Shown here piece by piece: positions 13,001 to 24,485 of a stretch of DNA of 64,000 nucleotides (the stretch's first letter is position 1; each line of letters starts with the position of its first letter). The notes beneath the pieces are model-generated. The model had not been told where the DNA came from and ran no database searches. It was given only the letters and a program-made list of their open reading frames with translations. The stretch comes from Quillaja saponaria (Eukaryota; Streptophyta; Magnoliopsida; Fabales; Quillajaceae), in assembly GCA_029379385.1 (NCBI GenBank), contig CM055618.1:12224134-12288133 (forward strand), written 5' to 3'. Both the position numbers and the translations under genes were made by a program.

Positions 13001-13551
13001 GAGCTTGTATTGTTATGTCTAACAAAGGGTTCCACTTTTCCTTTTTTGATTCCATCCCGTACATCTCTCCTCCTTTTGCTTTATAATTGCAAGATTGATG
13101 TGTGGAAGTTTGTACACGCTACCACATCTGACTTTCACATGGACTATTTCAGGCAACTAATATTACATTGGACAAACGCAGACTTTCAATCGAGGAAAGG
13201 CGAGGCAAGTTTGATGAATCTCTCCTTGAAAAAATTTAACATGTTTTAAAATTGTGAAAATTTCTTCTTACCAACTTCACATTCATGAAGTCACCGATCA
13301 TCTACTTGATGGTTCTTGCAGCAAACAACGACAGGGTTCGTTTTGGATCAGGGCGAGGTGGTTTCCGGAACGAGGGTTACCGTGCCCGTGGTAATTTTGG
13401 TGGTGGCCGTGGCTATGGGAGGAATGACTTTGAGAAGCGAGGTGAATTCTCTGGTAGATCTCGAGTTAATGCTGGGCGCAATGGTGAGAATCTCCCAAGG
13501 GCTTATCAGAATGGAGGAAGAGTTTCAAGTGAAGCAGTTAAAGCACAATAG
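10069..13551 (+). CDS. NTF2 domain + RRM RNA-binding protein (plant G3BP-like)
   Basis: Probable cytoplasmic RNA-binding protein of the G3BP/Rasputin type, a family linked to stress granules and mRNA control. Exons: 10069-10248, 11077-11380, 11468-11703, 11778-11928, 12054-12175, 12260-12325, 13153-13204, 13322-13551; 446 residues. The NTF2-like domain spans about residues 14-130 (FVEQYYSIL near the start, APQDKGYFVLND near the end). An acidic, low-complexity linker follows. The RRM covers about 290-368, with RNP2 IFVANLP and RNP1 GSCFGFVEF. The C-terminus is RGG/Gly-rich (GGGRGYGRND). A non-coding leader exon probably ends at 9236 (gag|gtacg), and its intron ends just before the ATG at 10066. 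The last intron seems to use a GC donor (AG|GCAAGT at 13205). Overlapping frames beyond exons 2 and 3 read into introns. Confidence 0.93.
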
Positions 13552-14890
13552 TGGGTTTCTCTTTTTTGCTTGAATTGTAGTCAGAGTAGCTTCCTTCCCT
13601 TTTTACTTATGATACAGGGAATTTCTTTTCTGGACGAACTGAAACGTTTTAGGAATTTGGCTTTTTACATGGCAGAGCTTTTGCCCTTTGAGGCTACCTG
13701 ATCCATTCCCCCACTTCTCCTTAGGATAATTTTGCCCTATTTTTTGTATCTACTCTTGAATAATAATCTTGGAATGGGTCAGAATTACTGGTTTATTTAT
13801 TTTTTGACCATCAACATCTTTTCATTTGTTGAATCTGCTCAAAATATTTGGTTGCTTTTGAATATATGTAGGAAATGTAAACAAGCGGAGAAAATCATAA
13901 ACGTGGTAAGCTGCTTTTAGGCAGAGGCACTTCCACCCAAGAATCTCTCCAGTTTTTATGTGTTTTTCTTTGTACGAAACTTGCTTTGCTGCTCTCTATG
14001 TTGCCTTGGTCCTCTTCTGATAGTTGCAGTTTTCAGTATGTGTACCTCCCACCTAAGCCCTGGACATTGTGAAGCCAATTCCACTATGAGAAGCAGCAGG
14101 GGTAGACTGGAGATGACTATTTCTACAGTAGTTCTTTTAACTTTCCTCTCTTTTTTCTATAAATCAAGTAGGCTTTTGAGAAGAAGTACAAGTTATTGAC
14201 TGTAATTTGAACCTAAATCTCGACTTGATGGGATGTTAACCATTTGAGTTAAAATTTATTGACAAGAAAACTTTTCTTTAAAATAGCAATAACATAATAA
14301 GTGTCACTAATTTTAGTGATTTATAAGAATAGAAAGAGTTATTTTTTATTGTATTTGTTATATTTACGTTCATATATTGATCTTGCTCGACTTCAATGTT
14401 AGAATTGCATCACTAGCCCTAACATTTCTAATAAGGTTGTTAACAAGTGTTATATGGGCAATAGTTAAGTTGTATGGTTTTTAAAAATTAATTTTTTTAA
14501 TATAAATAATTTGCCTAAAATTATGATTAATTACATAATAAAGAATAATGTATTTATTTTTAACCTTTAATTTTTTTTTATTGTAATAAATTGTACAAAT
14601 TTTTTATTAATAAAATTCAATTAGTTCCCTAAGAAGATAAATCCATTCCAATAATCTAAGATTCTAAATGACTATATGCAATGATGCATTGCATCAATAT
14701 GTTGCAGATTAAATGGTGGAAGACTGAAACACATGAGTCCCAGCTGTAGATTAACGAACCACAGATTCCTATACGTGTACAGAATGCATATACATATTTA
14801 TTTATTTTAAAAGAACAGTGCAGGTGCCATGTGCACAAGCTAACGTCACCCAAATAATGATGATTGCTGTACTGAAACAGCAAGTACCCT
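13552..14890. other. 3' UTR and spacer after the G3BP-like gene
   Basis: The first few hundred bases look like 3' UTR (T-rich, with AATAAT signals near 13760). The rest is AT-rich spacer. Small open frames here have no recognisable content. Confidence 0.5.
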
Positions 14891-14901
14891 CACCAAATTC
14901 A

Positions 14902-15147
14902 ACACGTGTCTAATCCATTTGGGCGACAAGAATAACGTGGCAGCCCCACGTACACCAGTCTTTTACATCTACTTTTCCGTAGAAAAAGTGCAACTTGGTA
15001 GTCCTGGGTCCCACTTTTTAGAATGATGACAAGAGCTTATGTGGGGGACCACGTCCTTCACACTACTCCCCTCGCCGATTAATACCAGACCATCTTTACT
15101 CGTTGACTTGCTTCATTTCTTTCTTTGACCACGGTCAATTGTTGACT
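14902..15147. promoter_or_regulatory. Upstream ABRE/ACGT and W-box island
   Basis: A less AT-rich island in AT-rich spacer, about 1.9-2.1 kb upstream of the AFP-family start codon. ACGT-core sites: ACACGTGTC (14902-14910), AACGTGG (14934-14940), CACGT (14947-14951) and CCACGTCC (15049-15056). Four TTGAC W-box cores follow within 45 bp: 15103-15108 (+), 15125-15130 (+), 15133-15138 (-) and 15142-15147 (+). ACGT cores bind bZIP factors such as ABF/ABI5, and TTGAC binds WRKY factors. Which flanking gene it serves is inference; the AFP gene is the likelier target. Confidence 0.55.
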
Positions 15148-16320
15148 TAACTATAATTAAGAATTAAAAAGTTTGAGTACTCCTGCAAAATAACATAATA
15201 ATTGGTTCAACAAAAACAAATCTTACTCTTTAAATGAGTCTTTGTAAAAATTATAACCATAAAAAAAGTATCATAAATATAAATACATTATCTCACAAAA
15301 TAAAAAATATATCTGATTATATTTTTCTTGTTAGATATCTTAAATTCATTTAAGTGAAATTCATTGAATTTTTTAACATAAATTAATTTTAAAGTATTGA
15401 TAAGTGTATTAATTTCAATCTAACTAAGTTTTCAATTTTTAAACTAATTATAATAAGTTATATGAATTATTTTTTTCTATTCTCATTGATCCAATATATT
15501 AACTAGTTTTATACTAGCAGCTAAAGCTCTTTTCAAGTTTGGAGTTATAATAGACCCAAACAAAGTTATAAATATACTAATTATACTTAGAAATACATGA
15601 GTCACACAAAATAACCACAAATATCTATCACTGATTCTGTTCAAGAAGCTAATTTTATTAAACAAAATTATTACTAGGCTTTTGATAAACAAATTCTATT
15701 CTAAAATTTAAAAAATGAAAAAAAATAAAATTAGTGAAGCAGGGGAATTTGGATCGTTGATATGTTTTAAATTAGAGTATTATTATGTAGCCTATAAAAA
15801 TAAATTAGGTTAATTCAAGTGGGTGTCATTATTCATTCAATTATTGTACACTTTTTGAATTCTTGCTTTTATAATTCTTACTTTTTGTTCGCCTTGATAG
15901 TTTTAGTAATATAAATAGTATTACTGAATTTGTTTGGAAGAAAAAGAAGTAATGTTTTTTTTTTTTTTTTTTTCAAGTTGCTTTTGATTAAAAAAAATTA
16001 AATTTTGAGGAGTTAAAATTTGGTATATATATTTTTTTAAATAATCTCTCTTTTTATATTTATAAATGTTCTGATAGGATTGAAATTAAACTAAAATTAA
16101 AAAAAATAAAAATATTATTTAATTCAATATTCAGTTGAATAATTTAAATATTTAATATTTTATTTATACAACAATTTTCTATTCCCAAAATTTCAGCCCA
16201 AACTAACAAATTGGACAAGGGGGGACCGTAGGGCCGTAGGCAGGTCGAGATGCTTGTAATTCTGGTTTGTGGACAAGACGACCAAAAACCAAACGCCGCA
16301 GCTTTTCGAGGCCAAATCCT
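15148..16320. other. AT-rich spacer
   Basis: AT-rich DNA with homopolymer tracts, including a T run near 15957-15973. No supported gene, RNA or repeat family seen. Confidence 0.6.
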
Positions 16321-16325
16321 AAGAC

Positions 16326-16477
16326 CACGTGTCTGCTTCCCAAGGTTCAAATTCTCAAGACACGTGGCGACTCGTCCGTGCTCTACTATCCATTCGACAC
16401 GTGTTACCCAAAGCAACTTGTTAGTAGTGACGCCAAAAGACATGCGCAGTGAAAAATAGCGTCTGTCAGACCACGTG
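16326..16477 (+). promoter_or_regulatory. Four-G-box (ABRE) promoter cluster of the AFP-family gene
   Basis: Four perfect CACGTG palindromes lie at 16326-16331, 16361-16366, 16398-16403 and 16472-16477, about 520-670 nt before the ATG. Their flanks (CCACGTGTC, ACACGTGGC, ACACGTGTT, CCACGTGTC) match the ABA-response element recognised by group-A bZIPs. Start-to-start distances are 35, 37 and 74 nt. A TGACG bZIP half-site sits at 16429-16433, close to where another step of the series would fall. This agrees with AFP genes being ABA-induced feedback regulators. Confidence 0.75.
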
Positions 16478-16994
16478 TCAAGTTGGTACTCCTCATGGCA
16501 GCCACTTGGTCTATCATAATCATTTCTTTATCAAAAATGGAAGGGGTATTTTGGGAAATTAAAAAATAAATTATTCTTTCACAAACACCAAACACACTCT
16601 GATTGTTGCTTCTGTTTGTCATTATTTTTCTTTTTCTATTACATTATTCATACATCCAACGCTTCTTCTTCTCTAATTGCCCGGCTTTCTTATTGTCTTT
16701 GATTTTCTGGCAACGTTTTGCGAGGATTCTACTCGGTGTTTTCACTTGTATTGTTTCAGTAATAATGAGAATGTTCAAAATAATTGTTTTTGGGAAAAAA
16801 GAGAAACGTTTCTGTTTCAGTCTTTCAGGTTGTTTGTGATTTGGGTTCTGAATTTTGATGCGTTTCTATGCTTTTAAAAGCATTATAGGATTAGAATTTG
16901 GTAAAAAGCTAGTTCTTTTTTTACATATGGGTTAGCTAAATTAAATCACTCAAAGTTGTTTTCTTTGTATTGGCAAGGAAAGTTGTAGCTGAAC

Positions 16995-19900
16995 ATGGGT
17001 GAAGCTAATGAAGGTAGAAGTAAAGCTATCGAAAATTTGGCTTTTCGAATTGATAAGCACCCAAGAGATCTGTTACAGAGATTTATGGCTACTGATAATA
17101 CAGAACAATTCCAATATGCTGACGAAGACCCAGAAGAAATTGAGCTAAATCTTGGTCTTTCATTGGGTGGTCGATTTGGGGTTGATAAGAATCCCAAGAA
17201 GCTTACCCGATCGTCTTCTATAGTGGGAACGATGCCTGTAGTGAGAGAGGATGATTCTACAACACCCCCAATTTCGTATCCGACCCTTATTAGGACTTCT
17301 TCGCTTCCGACTGAGACAGAGGAGGAATGGAGGAAGAGGAAGGAGTTGCAGACTTTGAGACGAATGGAAGCAAAGAGAAGACGATATGAGAAGCAGAGGA
17401 ATTCTAAGGCAGAGAGGGAAGGTGGTGGTGGGAGTAGTTTCGAGGAAGAAAGGCGCGAATTTGAGGGTCATATGAGGTTGAATTTTAGAGATAAGCAGCA
17501 TCATGTGTTGGCCAATACGTTAGGTTCAAAGGTGGCCCCGCCTTTTGGATTGCCCACTTGGGCGGCAGCAGCAGCAGCTAGGCAAGCCCTTGGCGGTGAC
17601 GGAATTGATGGGTTGGCAAAAAGGAAAGTTAGGATTTTGGGTGGGACTGGTAGTTTTCCGGGATTTGGACAACCGTGTTCCCAAGGTTCAGTGGATTCCC
17701 AAGGAGGAAGCTCGTCTGGGATGTCGGAGATGGAGAGCAAACCTTTTCAAGGTATTTATTTATTTTTATTTTGAATAAATGTCTTGCTTTTTGTTATCTA
17801 CTTTGGTTTTTGTTTCAGGTCTCATAATTTCTACTTCGATTTCGCTTAAGATGAAACTGGTGTTGATTTGGTATAATTAAGTTGTAGATGTGAAGCAAAA
17901 CAGTCATTTTGGTGCTTTGCTTTGTTGTTTGGTGTGATTGGTCTTCTTTTGGTAATTATGGGACTTGGTTGATTGCTCATGAGGACATAATCTCGTTAGT
18001 GGTTGTGAATTTGATTTTCTATTTTTCTTTTCACTTTTCATTTCCAGAAGATTAGTTGATTCAGACATATTCAAAGGTGGTTTGAATTATTTGTCTTGGT
18101 TGAGTTGAGAAAAGTAAAAGAAGAAAGACTTGATTCTGATGCCATGTGTTTCCCTTAGGAGGAATCATTTGTCTTGATTCACTTGACTAGTATGAATGGT
18201 TTTGTTGAAACATTTAATGGGGGAAATTGACTGGACTAGAGTTCTAAAAATGGATAGCCCATGTTCAATTACACTAGTGGAGCATATATATATAGTAAGA
18301 ACGTCTGAGAGGTTTAACTAAGTTCACATCTATACTAGGCGCATGATATAGACACTACAGATGGTATGCAGATGCTTCTTTTTGCTTATTAGAGACATGT
18401 ACCCTTTGATTGTGAACTTTTGAAGAAGGATATAGATAATGTCATCAGTTTTGGTAGAGCTCATTTGATTTGGATCAATACTATATCAGGTGCTTAAACG
18501 TTAGTTGGTGGACTAAAAGTAGTTGTTCATTTAAATGCCATGATCTGATGTTTGGGAAGATATGAGAGACTCTCGCCGTGTTATCTTGGGCAGAGTAGCG
18601 TTTTGTCCTTAGGAATGGATCAACACTAGATTATTGGAAATTTATACCTTGCACCCAATTCTAGTAATTTTGGGCTAAAAATGTAATTTTTATTGTCACT
18701 GGAAACTGATGGAAATTCGTCGATTGTTACAATCAAATCATTATTGGAACTATTTCCTACTCCAAGTTACTGTGTTGGAAGGTATAGTAAACTGTATTGG
18801 TAGTGGGTACTGTTAATCTGTTGTGTGCTTGTTAAGTTCTCAATTCTATTATCTAACTTGTCCTCTTCAATCGATGATTAGCTTTACCTGGTGTGGTAAA
18901 GGAAATTGAATACTTCTTATTTCAGTCACCTCTTGGTCTATGCTTTGAAGTTTTGCAAGTTGGATTCCTAGATGTACAATAAAAACCAAACGCATGAAGA
19001 AGTGCATGATATGTGATTTAGAAATACATTAGATGCTATGGATTCTAAAGCTTAAGACAGATGGTGTCATTTTGGTCGAGATTGAGTGGCTGTAGGAACT
19101 GCTACCTTTCTACTGTTAGATATCTTGTTGCCTGTCAGGAAAACTAACAATTCTTATCCTCTACCTTTTGTCTACTTGGAAGATTGGGCAAGTCTTTGTT
19201 GTATATGTAGGTAAAGAACGAGTAGGTCTTTGAAACTATGAATCTTTCATCTCTTCTTTATTCCCATTTTATTATCTTAGTTGTTTTGGTAATAAGCATA
19301 GATGCCATTGTACTTATCAAAGAAAAAGGATAGATGCCATTGTCATGCTCCTTTCTGTGCCATTAAATGTTGTGTTCAAGCTAACTAAGACTTCAAACGT
19401 ATTGTAAAATCTTTTTACTCTAGCTATGTGACACTTAGTTTTAGCTGTTACATAATATCCCTGTTCTTTTCTTTTTTCTTTTTTTCTTTTTTTCTTTTTT
19501 ATTATTATATTTATATCTAAGTACATTCTATCTGCGATCTGTTATGATTCTCACATACCAGAGTTTGGGTAAAGGCTCTGCATGATTACAATCAGTTAGA
19601 TGTGGACAAGTCTGTAATTGGAATAATTGTATGCTAGTTATTAAATGTGCAATATGTTGCAGTGCCCGTGTATGGCTATTGAAAAAAATAAAAAAAATTT
19701 CCTTTCATTTCAATTTCAATGCTCTTTGCAGCTTCTAGCGTGAATGTTACATTCTTGTCAATCATATCCATTCGTGTTGATTTTTGGAAAAAAGAAACAA
19801 ACTAATTTAAATATCTACGGTAATGAGGAAGACCATTGATTCCTCGGACATGGAATTTTATTTTCTCTTTTGATTTAGCAGTGCATCATAAGCTTATTTT

Positions 19901-20791
19901 AGTTCATCTTCTGTTCTTTTAAGTTCACATTAACCCTATTTTTTTTTAAAAGTAGTGAACCAATGGGATGGGTCTTGGTTCTTTGATTGAAACTAAGGAG
20001 TTTTTCTTAGCACTCTAGCAAAATGTTAGCGACAACCAGGACTGCTAATAAAATGAAAAAAGTACATGTCTGGGAGGCGGTCACTCTTCCTTGAAGTCAA
20101 CTCTCATGGCTCTAGGTTAAACTTTTTTGGAATGCATTTAACAATATAGACCTAGATGGCAGTGAGCATTAGGAGAAATTGTTTGTAGGTGTTTGGCTTC
20201 GCATGACTCTACTCCCAGGACTAGTAGTTGAAAAAAATCAGAAAGATCAATCTTGCATATATTTGATGTAGTGTCTTAACATTGGAAATGTGTATCTTGC
20301 ATTCTGGTTATATTTTGTAAAGATAAATGATTGAAGTAAAAGAAAGTTTGTTCTATTTCCTTAAATATGTCTTCCTCTGCATCACAGGATCAAGCAGTCC
20401 TGCTAGTAATCAGTCATTGCAAGAACGAAGCAATCACGAGGCTGTGGGTTCTTCAGGAACAAAGACAAAGGAAAATGCAATTAGAACTCCCAAAGTCGAG
20501 CCAGAGAATCCATCCAAGAAACCTGATTCTGCAGAAAATAAAGGGAGGGAAATTGGAATGAATGCAGTGGAAGATATGCCTTGTGTTTTTACAAAAGGAG
20601 ATGGCCCTAATGGCAGAAGAATAGAAGGGATTTTATACAAATATGGAAAGGGACAAGAAGTTAGGATAATGTGTGTATGCCATGGAAGCTTTCTCTCTCC
20701 GGCAGAGTTTGTTAAGCATGCTGGTGGTAGTGATGTTACTCATCCACTTAAGCACATAGTTGTAAACCCTTCGTCTACTCCCTTTTGTTAA
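16995..20791 (+). CDS. Ninja-family protein AFP type (ABI5-binding protein)
   Basis: Nuclear adaptor that in this family binds ABI5-type bZIPs and recruits TOPLESS co-repressors to damp ABA signalling. Two exons, 16995-17751 and 20388-20791, give 386 residues; the intron is 2.6 kb. Visible parts: conserved N-terminus, EAR repressor motif LNLGLSL at 51-57, basic coiled segment [11 protein letters not shown] through [12 protein letters not shown] (about 107-135, likely nuclear localisation), a [11 protein letters not shown] helix, and a C-terminal domain starting [15 protein letters not shown] and including [19 protein letters not shown]. The length and the KGDGPNGRR version of the C domain favour the AFP branch over NINJA proper, which is longer. 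Four ABREs upstream support ABA feedback. AFP member number is not assignable. Confidence 0.95.
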
Positions 20792-21650
20792 CGGTGGAGT
20801 ACTCCCTATTCCTTAAAAGAATAGGGTTGTGATACAGGAAAGATAGAAGAGAAAATAATTTTAATCTAATAGCCTTGTTTATATTATTTTAATTTTTGCC
20901 AAGTTTTTGATAAAGACCTGATTGTGTATAAACTATTACCATATTTGGAAGAGGATTAATTTTAAATTCATCACTTCAGAATCTTTATGCTCTCAGTTTC
21001 CTTTTGTCATTTTCCTTTGACCCAAAAGCTGTGAGATGGACAGCTGGAGACATGGTATTAATAAAATATTTGTGATGTTATCAATTATAGATTGTTACAA
21101 ATTATTTTAAATTATCATTGAGATTATATGGGGATTACAAAGGTGTGCACAAAGCACCACCCATTGACCATGTTTTGTTTATAATTATTAGATGATTAGT
21201 TACATTATTTCAAAGGTGTGCACCAAAAAAATTATTGAAGTGCTTCGAAATATCAAAATTTCAGAGCATCCTATTTTATATCATAATATTAATTATTATA
21301 ATTTAGCTAAATTCTATTTCACCTACAAAGTAGAAATCATTGAAGAAAAGAAGGCACAGGAAACTATCATATAGATTCTTTTTGCCACTACAAGGAAGTA
21401 TTTATGTTCCAAGTTTTTTCACCTAACACCTACATCAGGTGAATGTAATGGAGATTACAAAACCATCTTCGATCTGGTTAACTTTTCTCAATACGAAAAG
21501 CAAAAGAACCAAAGAACACTGAGTTTCATGGCTGCCAAAAGGGGCGAATATGTTGGAGCCAGAAAGCCTTTGAATCTTTACAGGATTCCTAAATACCTAA
21601 TGAATGCAAGATAAAACAAAAATAAGGATTAGGAACTCTGTAGCACTTCC
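20792..21650. other. Convergent 3' spacer (AFP-family gene and unknown gene)
   Basis: Holds the 3' UTRs of two convergent genes plus AT-rich spacer. No supported gene; a short open frame at 21192-21374 is low-complexity. Confidence 0.6.
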
Positions 21651-23301
21651 TCAGCAACAACAACGCCGCCAACGACAACATGAGCCCCATTTGCAGCAAG
21701 AGAAGCAAGAGAAGCTATGGCAGGCAAATGAACTGGAAGACACTGCAGAGGGTTTTTTCTCTGATCTCTGCTGCTCGAGCTCTGCCTTCACAGAAGCACT
21801 TCTTTCCTCTCCTGTCAAACTGCAATAAATTGAAACATATTAAGTCAATGCACAGCTCGGAACTAAATCAAAACATTTGTTGAGGTTTAACTGAACAATC
21901 ACAATATCATAAAGCATATGCAGAGATCAAAGAATACAGCAAGGACATAATATTGATCGAAAGGATACAAGATAAAACAAAAGGACAATTATGAGTGAAC
22001 ATGAACTTTTTAGGATAAAGTATGGAAAAATGAACATCAACCTGAGGTGTATTTTCAAGTTGTTTCTTGAATATAACATATAGATGGAGAGTAGGAAACA
22101 TACATTGGAGAAGAATGGCAGCACCGTCTCTTTTGGCTACATTTCCAACAGTAGCAGAACTCCCAGCTACAATTACAACAGTAGCATGATGGACAACCAG
22201 ACTTCTTTCTGCAATAAACAGAGGGTATATTCCTTATTGACTTAGTATTACCTTTTGGAACTTCTATATAACAATCCATACATGGACTTATTTACGTATG
22301 AACACGTGAAAAACTAGTTTACTTTCAGACTTGCATACACACTGAATATGAAGACACTCTTATGTATCCCTAAACACACAAATATGTACAAAAAAATAAG
22401 TGTACATGAAAACGGGAGGGAGATAAACAAAATTGAAAGCAGTCAAATACTTCCATGTAAACATTTCCTATGCATATAATACTTCAGTCCCTTCATAACC
22501 AACATTGTACATTAATATGTAAGACAAGGAATATCCACCAGTTAGAGAATGAACATAAACTCACGCTGGAAAAGCAAAAGAGTGTGCACTGATTTCACTC
22601 CCATCTGAATGAGTGGAGGCTTTGAATGAACTCCAAGTTACTGCTAAAGTTTGTCTCTTTGGCTCTGTTTGAGCTTCTCTCAGCCTAGCTTCTTTGAAGG
22701 GTTTATCTGTCACTCCAGTTGCTTCCGGCACCTCCATTTCGACACCGTTTCTGGCAGTGTCTGTGTCTACCATTGAGACTGCTGGTGCTGGGTTCATCAT
22801 AATCAATTCACCTGATTTAGTCAATTCCCCTGACTTTTCAAATTCACCCAACATAAGCACATGATCTGTGGAAAAACTGTTATTTCCTACATAAATGCTA
22901 AAGAGTGATTCATTTGAAGCAATACTCCATTCCATCGGTGTCAGGGATTTACTCCTTTCAAACACTGAAGATGGAATTCTGTGAGGATCATAACCTCCAG
23001 GACGTTCCATAACTTGGGTAGGAGGGGTCTGTGTTGGTGACATACCATACACCATTTGTTCATGGGTGACATCAGACACTTGTGATGTTAAAGTGGGACC
23101 TGGATATCTATGATCAGCTTCTTCTGATTTGGAAATCCTATCACTGAGAGCATGTTCATCCTTCAATTGAGCATCCTGATAAATGGAATTAGTACGCCCC
23201 CTAGATTGAGTAGCTTTAAATGCATCCACTTGAAAAAGATCATCGGATGATGAGTCTGATGAAGAAGAGGATGAACTTAATCTTTTGGCTGGGACAAACA
23301 T
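21651..23301 (-). CDS. Plant-specific Ser-rich protein with Cys-rich C-terminal tail, function unknown
   Basis: I do not recognise a characterised family. Exons: 23301-22565, optional 22208-22104, and 21819-21651; 336 residues with the middle exon, 301 without. The start used is the first in-frame ATG (MFVPAKRLSSSS), preceded by an in-frame TAG. Visible parts: Ser/Asp tract, KSLTPMEWSIASNESLFSI with GNNSFSTDH (about 120-150), paired SGEL motifs, HSFAFPA, then LTGEERSAS and a tail CHSFSCFSCCKWGSCCRWRR ending in CCC. I recall uncharacterised plant proteins with the EWSxASNESLFSI and SFAFP-LTGE pattern, which supports direct joining of exons 1 and 3. The clustered cysteines could be palmitoylated or bind metal; that is inference. 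The gene may really start upstream in another frame (see the repeat at 23371-23610). Confidence 0.72.
22104..22208 (-). other. Candidate 105-nt cassette exon encoding a Cys-rich insert
   Basis: Flanked by a good acceptor (tttattgcag) and a good donor (GTATGT), exactly 105 nt long, and in phase with both neighbours, so inclusion or skipping keeps the frame. It would insert 35 residues (KKSGCPSCYCCNCSWEFCYC then WKCSQKRRCC) before LTGEERSAS. The insert resembles the gene's own Cys-rich tail, ending in K/R-rich RRCC. Whether it is constitutive, alternative or unused cannot be seen from DNA alone. Confidence 0.55.
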
Positions 23302-23370
23302 GGATTCCAGGAAATGTACCTTCTACATTTGGTGTTGAGTGATTACTACTATCACTTGGATGTATTCTTA

Positions 23371-23610
23371 AATGCTTACTGTTTTCACCTCCATTATTAA
23401 AATCTAAACGCCTTCCTGAATGCTTAATGCATCTGCTTCCATTAATTACCTCACCGGATGGTTTGGAATGTTTACTATTTCCACATCCATCAGGAGCCTC
23501 TGTGAGTCGTTCTAAATGCTTATCATTCCTACTCCAACCACACGTCTCTGCGTGGAATTCTGATCGCTTACTTCTTCCACTTTCATCAATAACCTCTGCA
23601 TTTGCACTAC
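23371..23610 (-). repeat. Five 48-nt tandem units = 16-residue protein repeats
   Basis: Five successive units of exactly 48 nt (starts 23371, 23419, 23467, 23515, 23563) stay open in one minus-strand frame and encode 16-residue repeats of the form (S/L)xxxxExxxGxxxSKH; examples are LERLTEAPDGCGNSKH and SKPSGEVINGSRCIKH. DNA identity between units is modest, yet period and frame are intact. The frame differs from the downstream MFVPAKR frame by one base. The block sits in the exon that begins at 23615 after an acceptor (tttcaatcag). No ATG opens this frame in the exon or in the leader exon upstream. Confidence 0.65.
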
Positions 23611-24485
23611 TTCTACTGATTGAAAAAAATCCATAACAAGGAAAGAAAAAGTTCAATACTGCAATTAATAATGATTAACAAAGGGTTCAAGGTCATATAA
23701 TATCTACTAGTTAGAATTTCAACTTTAAGAAAAGGAAAAATGAATAGAACTAAGTTCCCAAGTTGATTACTTGAGTCCATAAAATGAAATAAAAATTGAA
23801 GAAAGAAACGCAAACATCTCTCACACTTACTATTTGCACATGATGGTAGTCACAAACATCAATGAGGAAGAACCCATATTTTCAATAAGCACTACATAGA
23901 AAATCAGTTATGCAGTAAAGCTTGTTTACTACTTATCATGCAGTGCAAAGTCTCATACTTCTAAGAACTTTTTGACAAAATATCCCACTAAAATGTCTCA
24001 CTAATCTCATTGCGACTTATATTTAAACCATACATCTCAATTGAGCAACAAGAAAATTCATCATGCAGTCGTGCCCCCATTTTATTGCTTTCTTTTGCCC
24101 ATTGGTGAGCCACATAAGCGAACCCATTAGCTCAATTTCAAAGTTCCATAACATCCTTCTTTATCCAGGGCTTGTATTGATTCTATGTCAATCACAAGTA
24201 CCTTAATAAACAATAACAAAATATCCAATATCCAATATCCAATATCCAAGCCTATGTATACCAAATTGGATCAAATATATCGGAAAAGAAAAGAAAAACT
24301 CAGAAATTAACATTAACAATCTATAAAATTCAATCTCACAATGCAAAAATACCCAGAGAAAACCACCTTAAAAGAGCAAAATTTATCTAACAAAATGATA
24401 CTTTGATTAAATTTAGAAAAAAAAACCCACATTTTATATATCCAATAAATAACAGAATTAGATAAGCAGTTGGTTGGAGGAGTAC

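Noticed and set aside
15483..15692. 69-codon hydrophobic minus-strand frame
   Set aside because: AT-rich codons give a falsely membrane-like peptide; no start context, splice partner or recognised motif.
16603..16877. Open frames in the AFP-family leader
   Set aside because: Phe/Leu-rich products of T-rich 5' UTR sequence; no family resemblance.
17160..17740. Two antisense frames over AFP exon 1
   Set aside because: They are shadows of the well-supported plus-strand coding exon.
23271..23301. A 31-nt GT...AG segment that would fuse the 16-residue repeat frame to the downstream frame
   Set aside because: Far below the minimum size of plant introns; a one-base frameshift or separate translation is more plausible.
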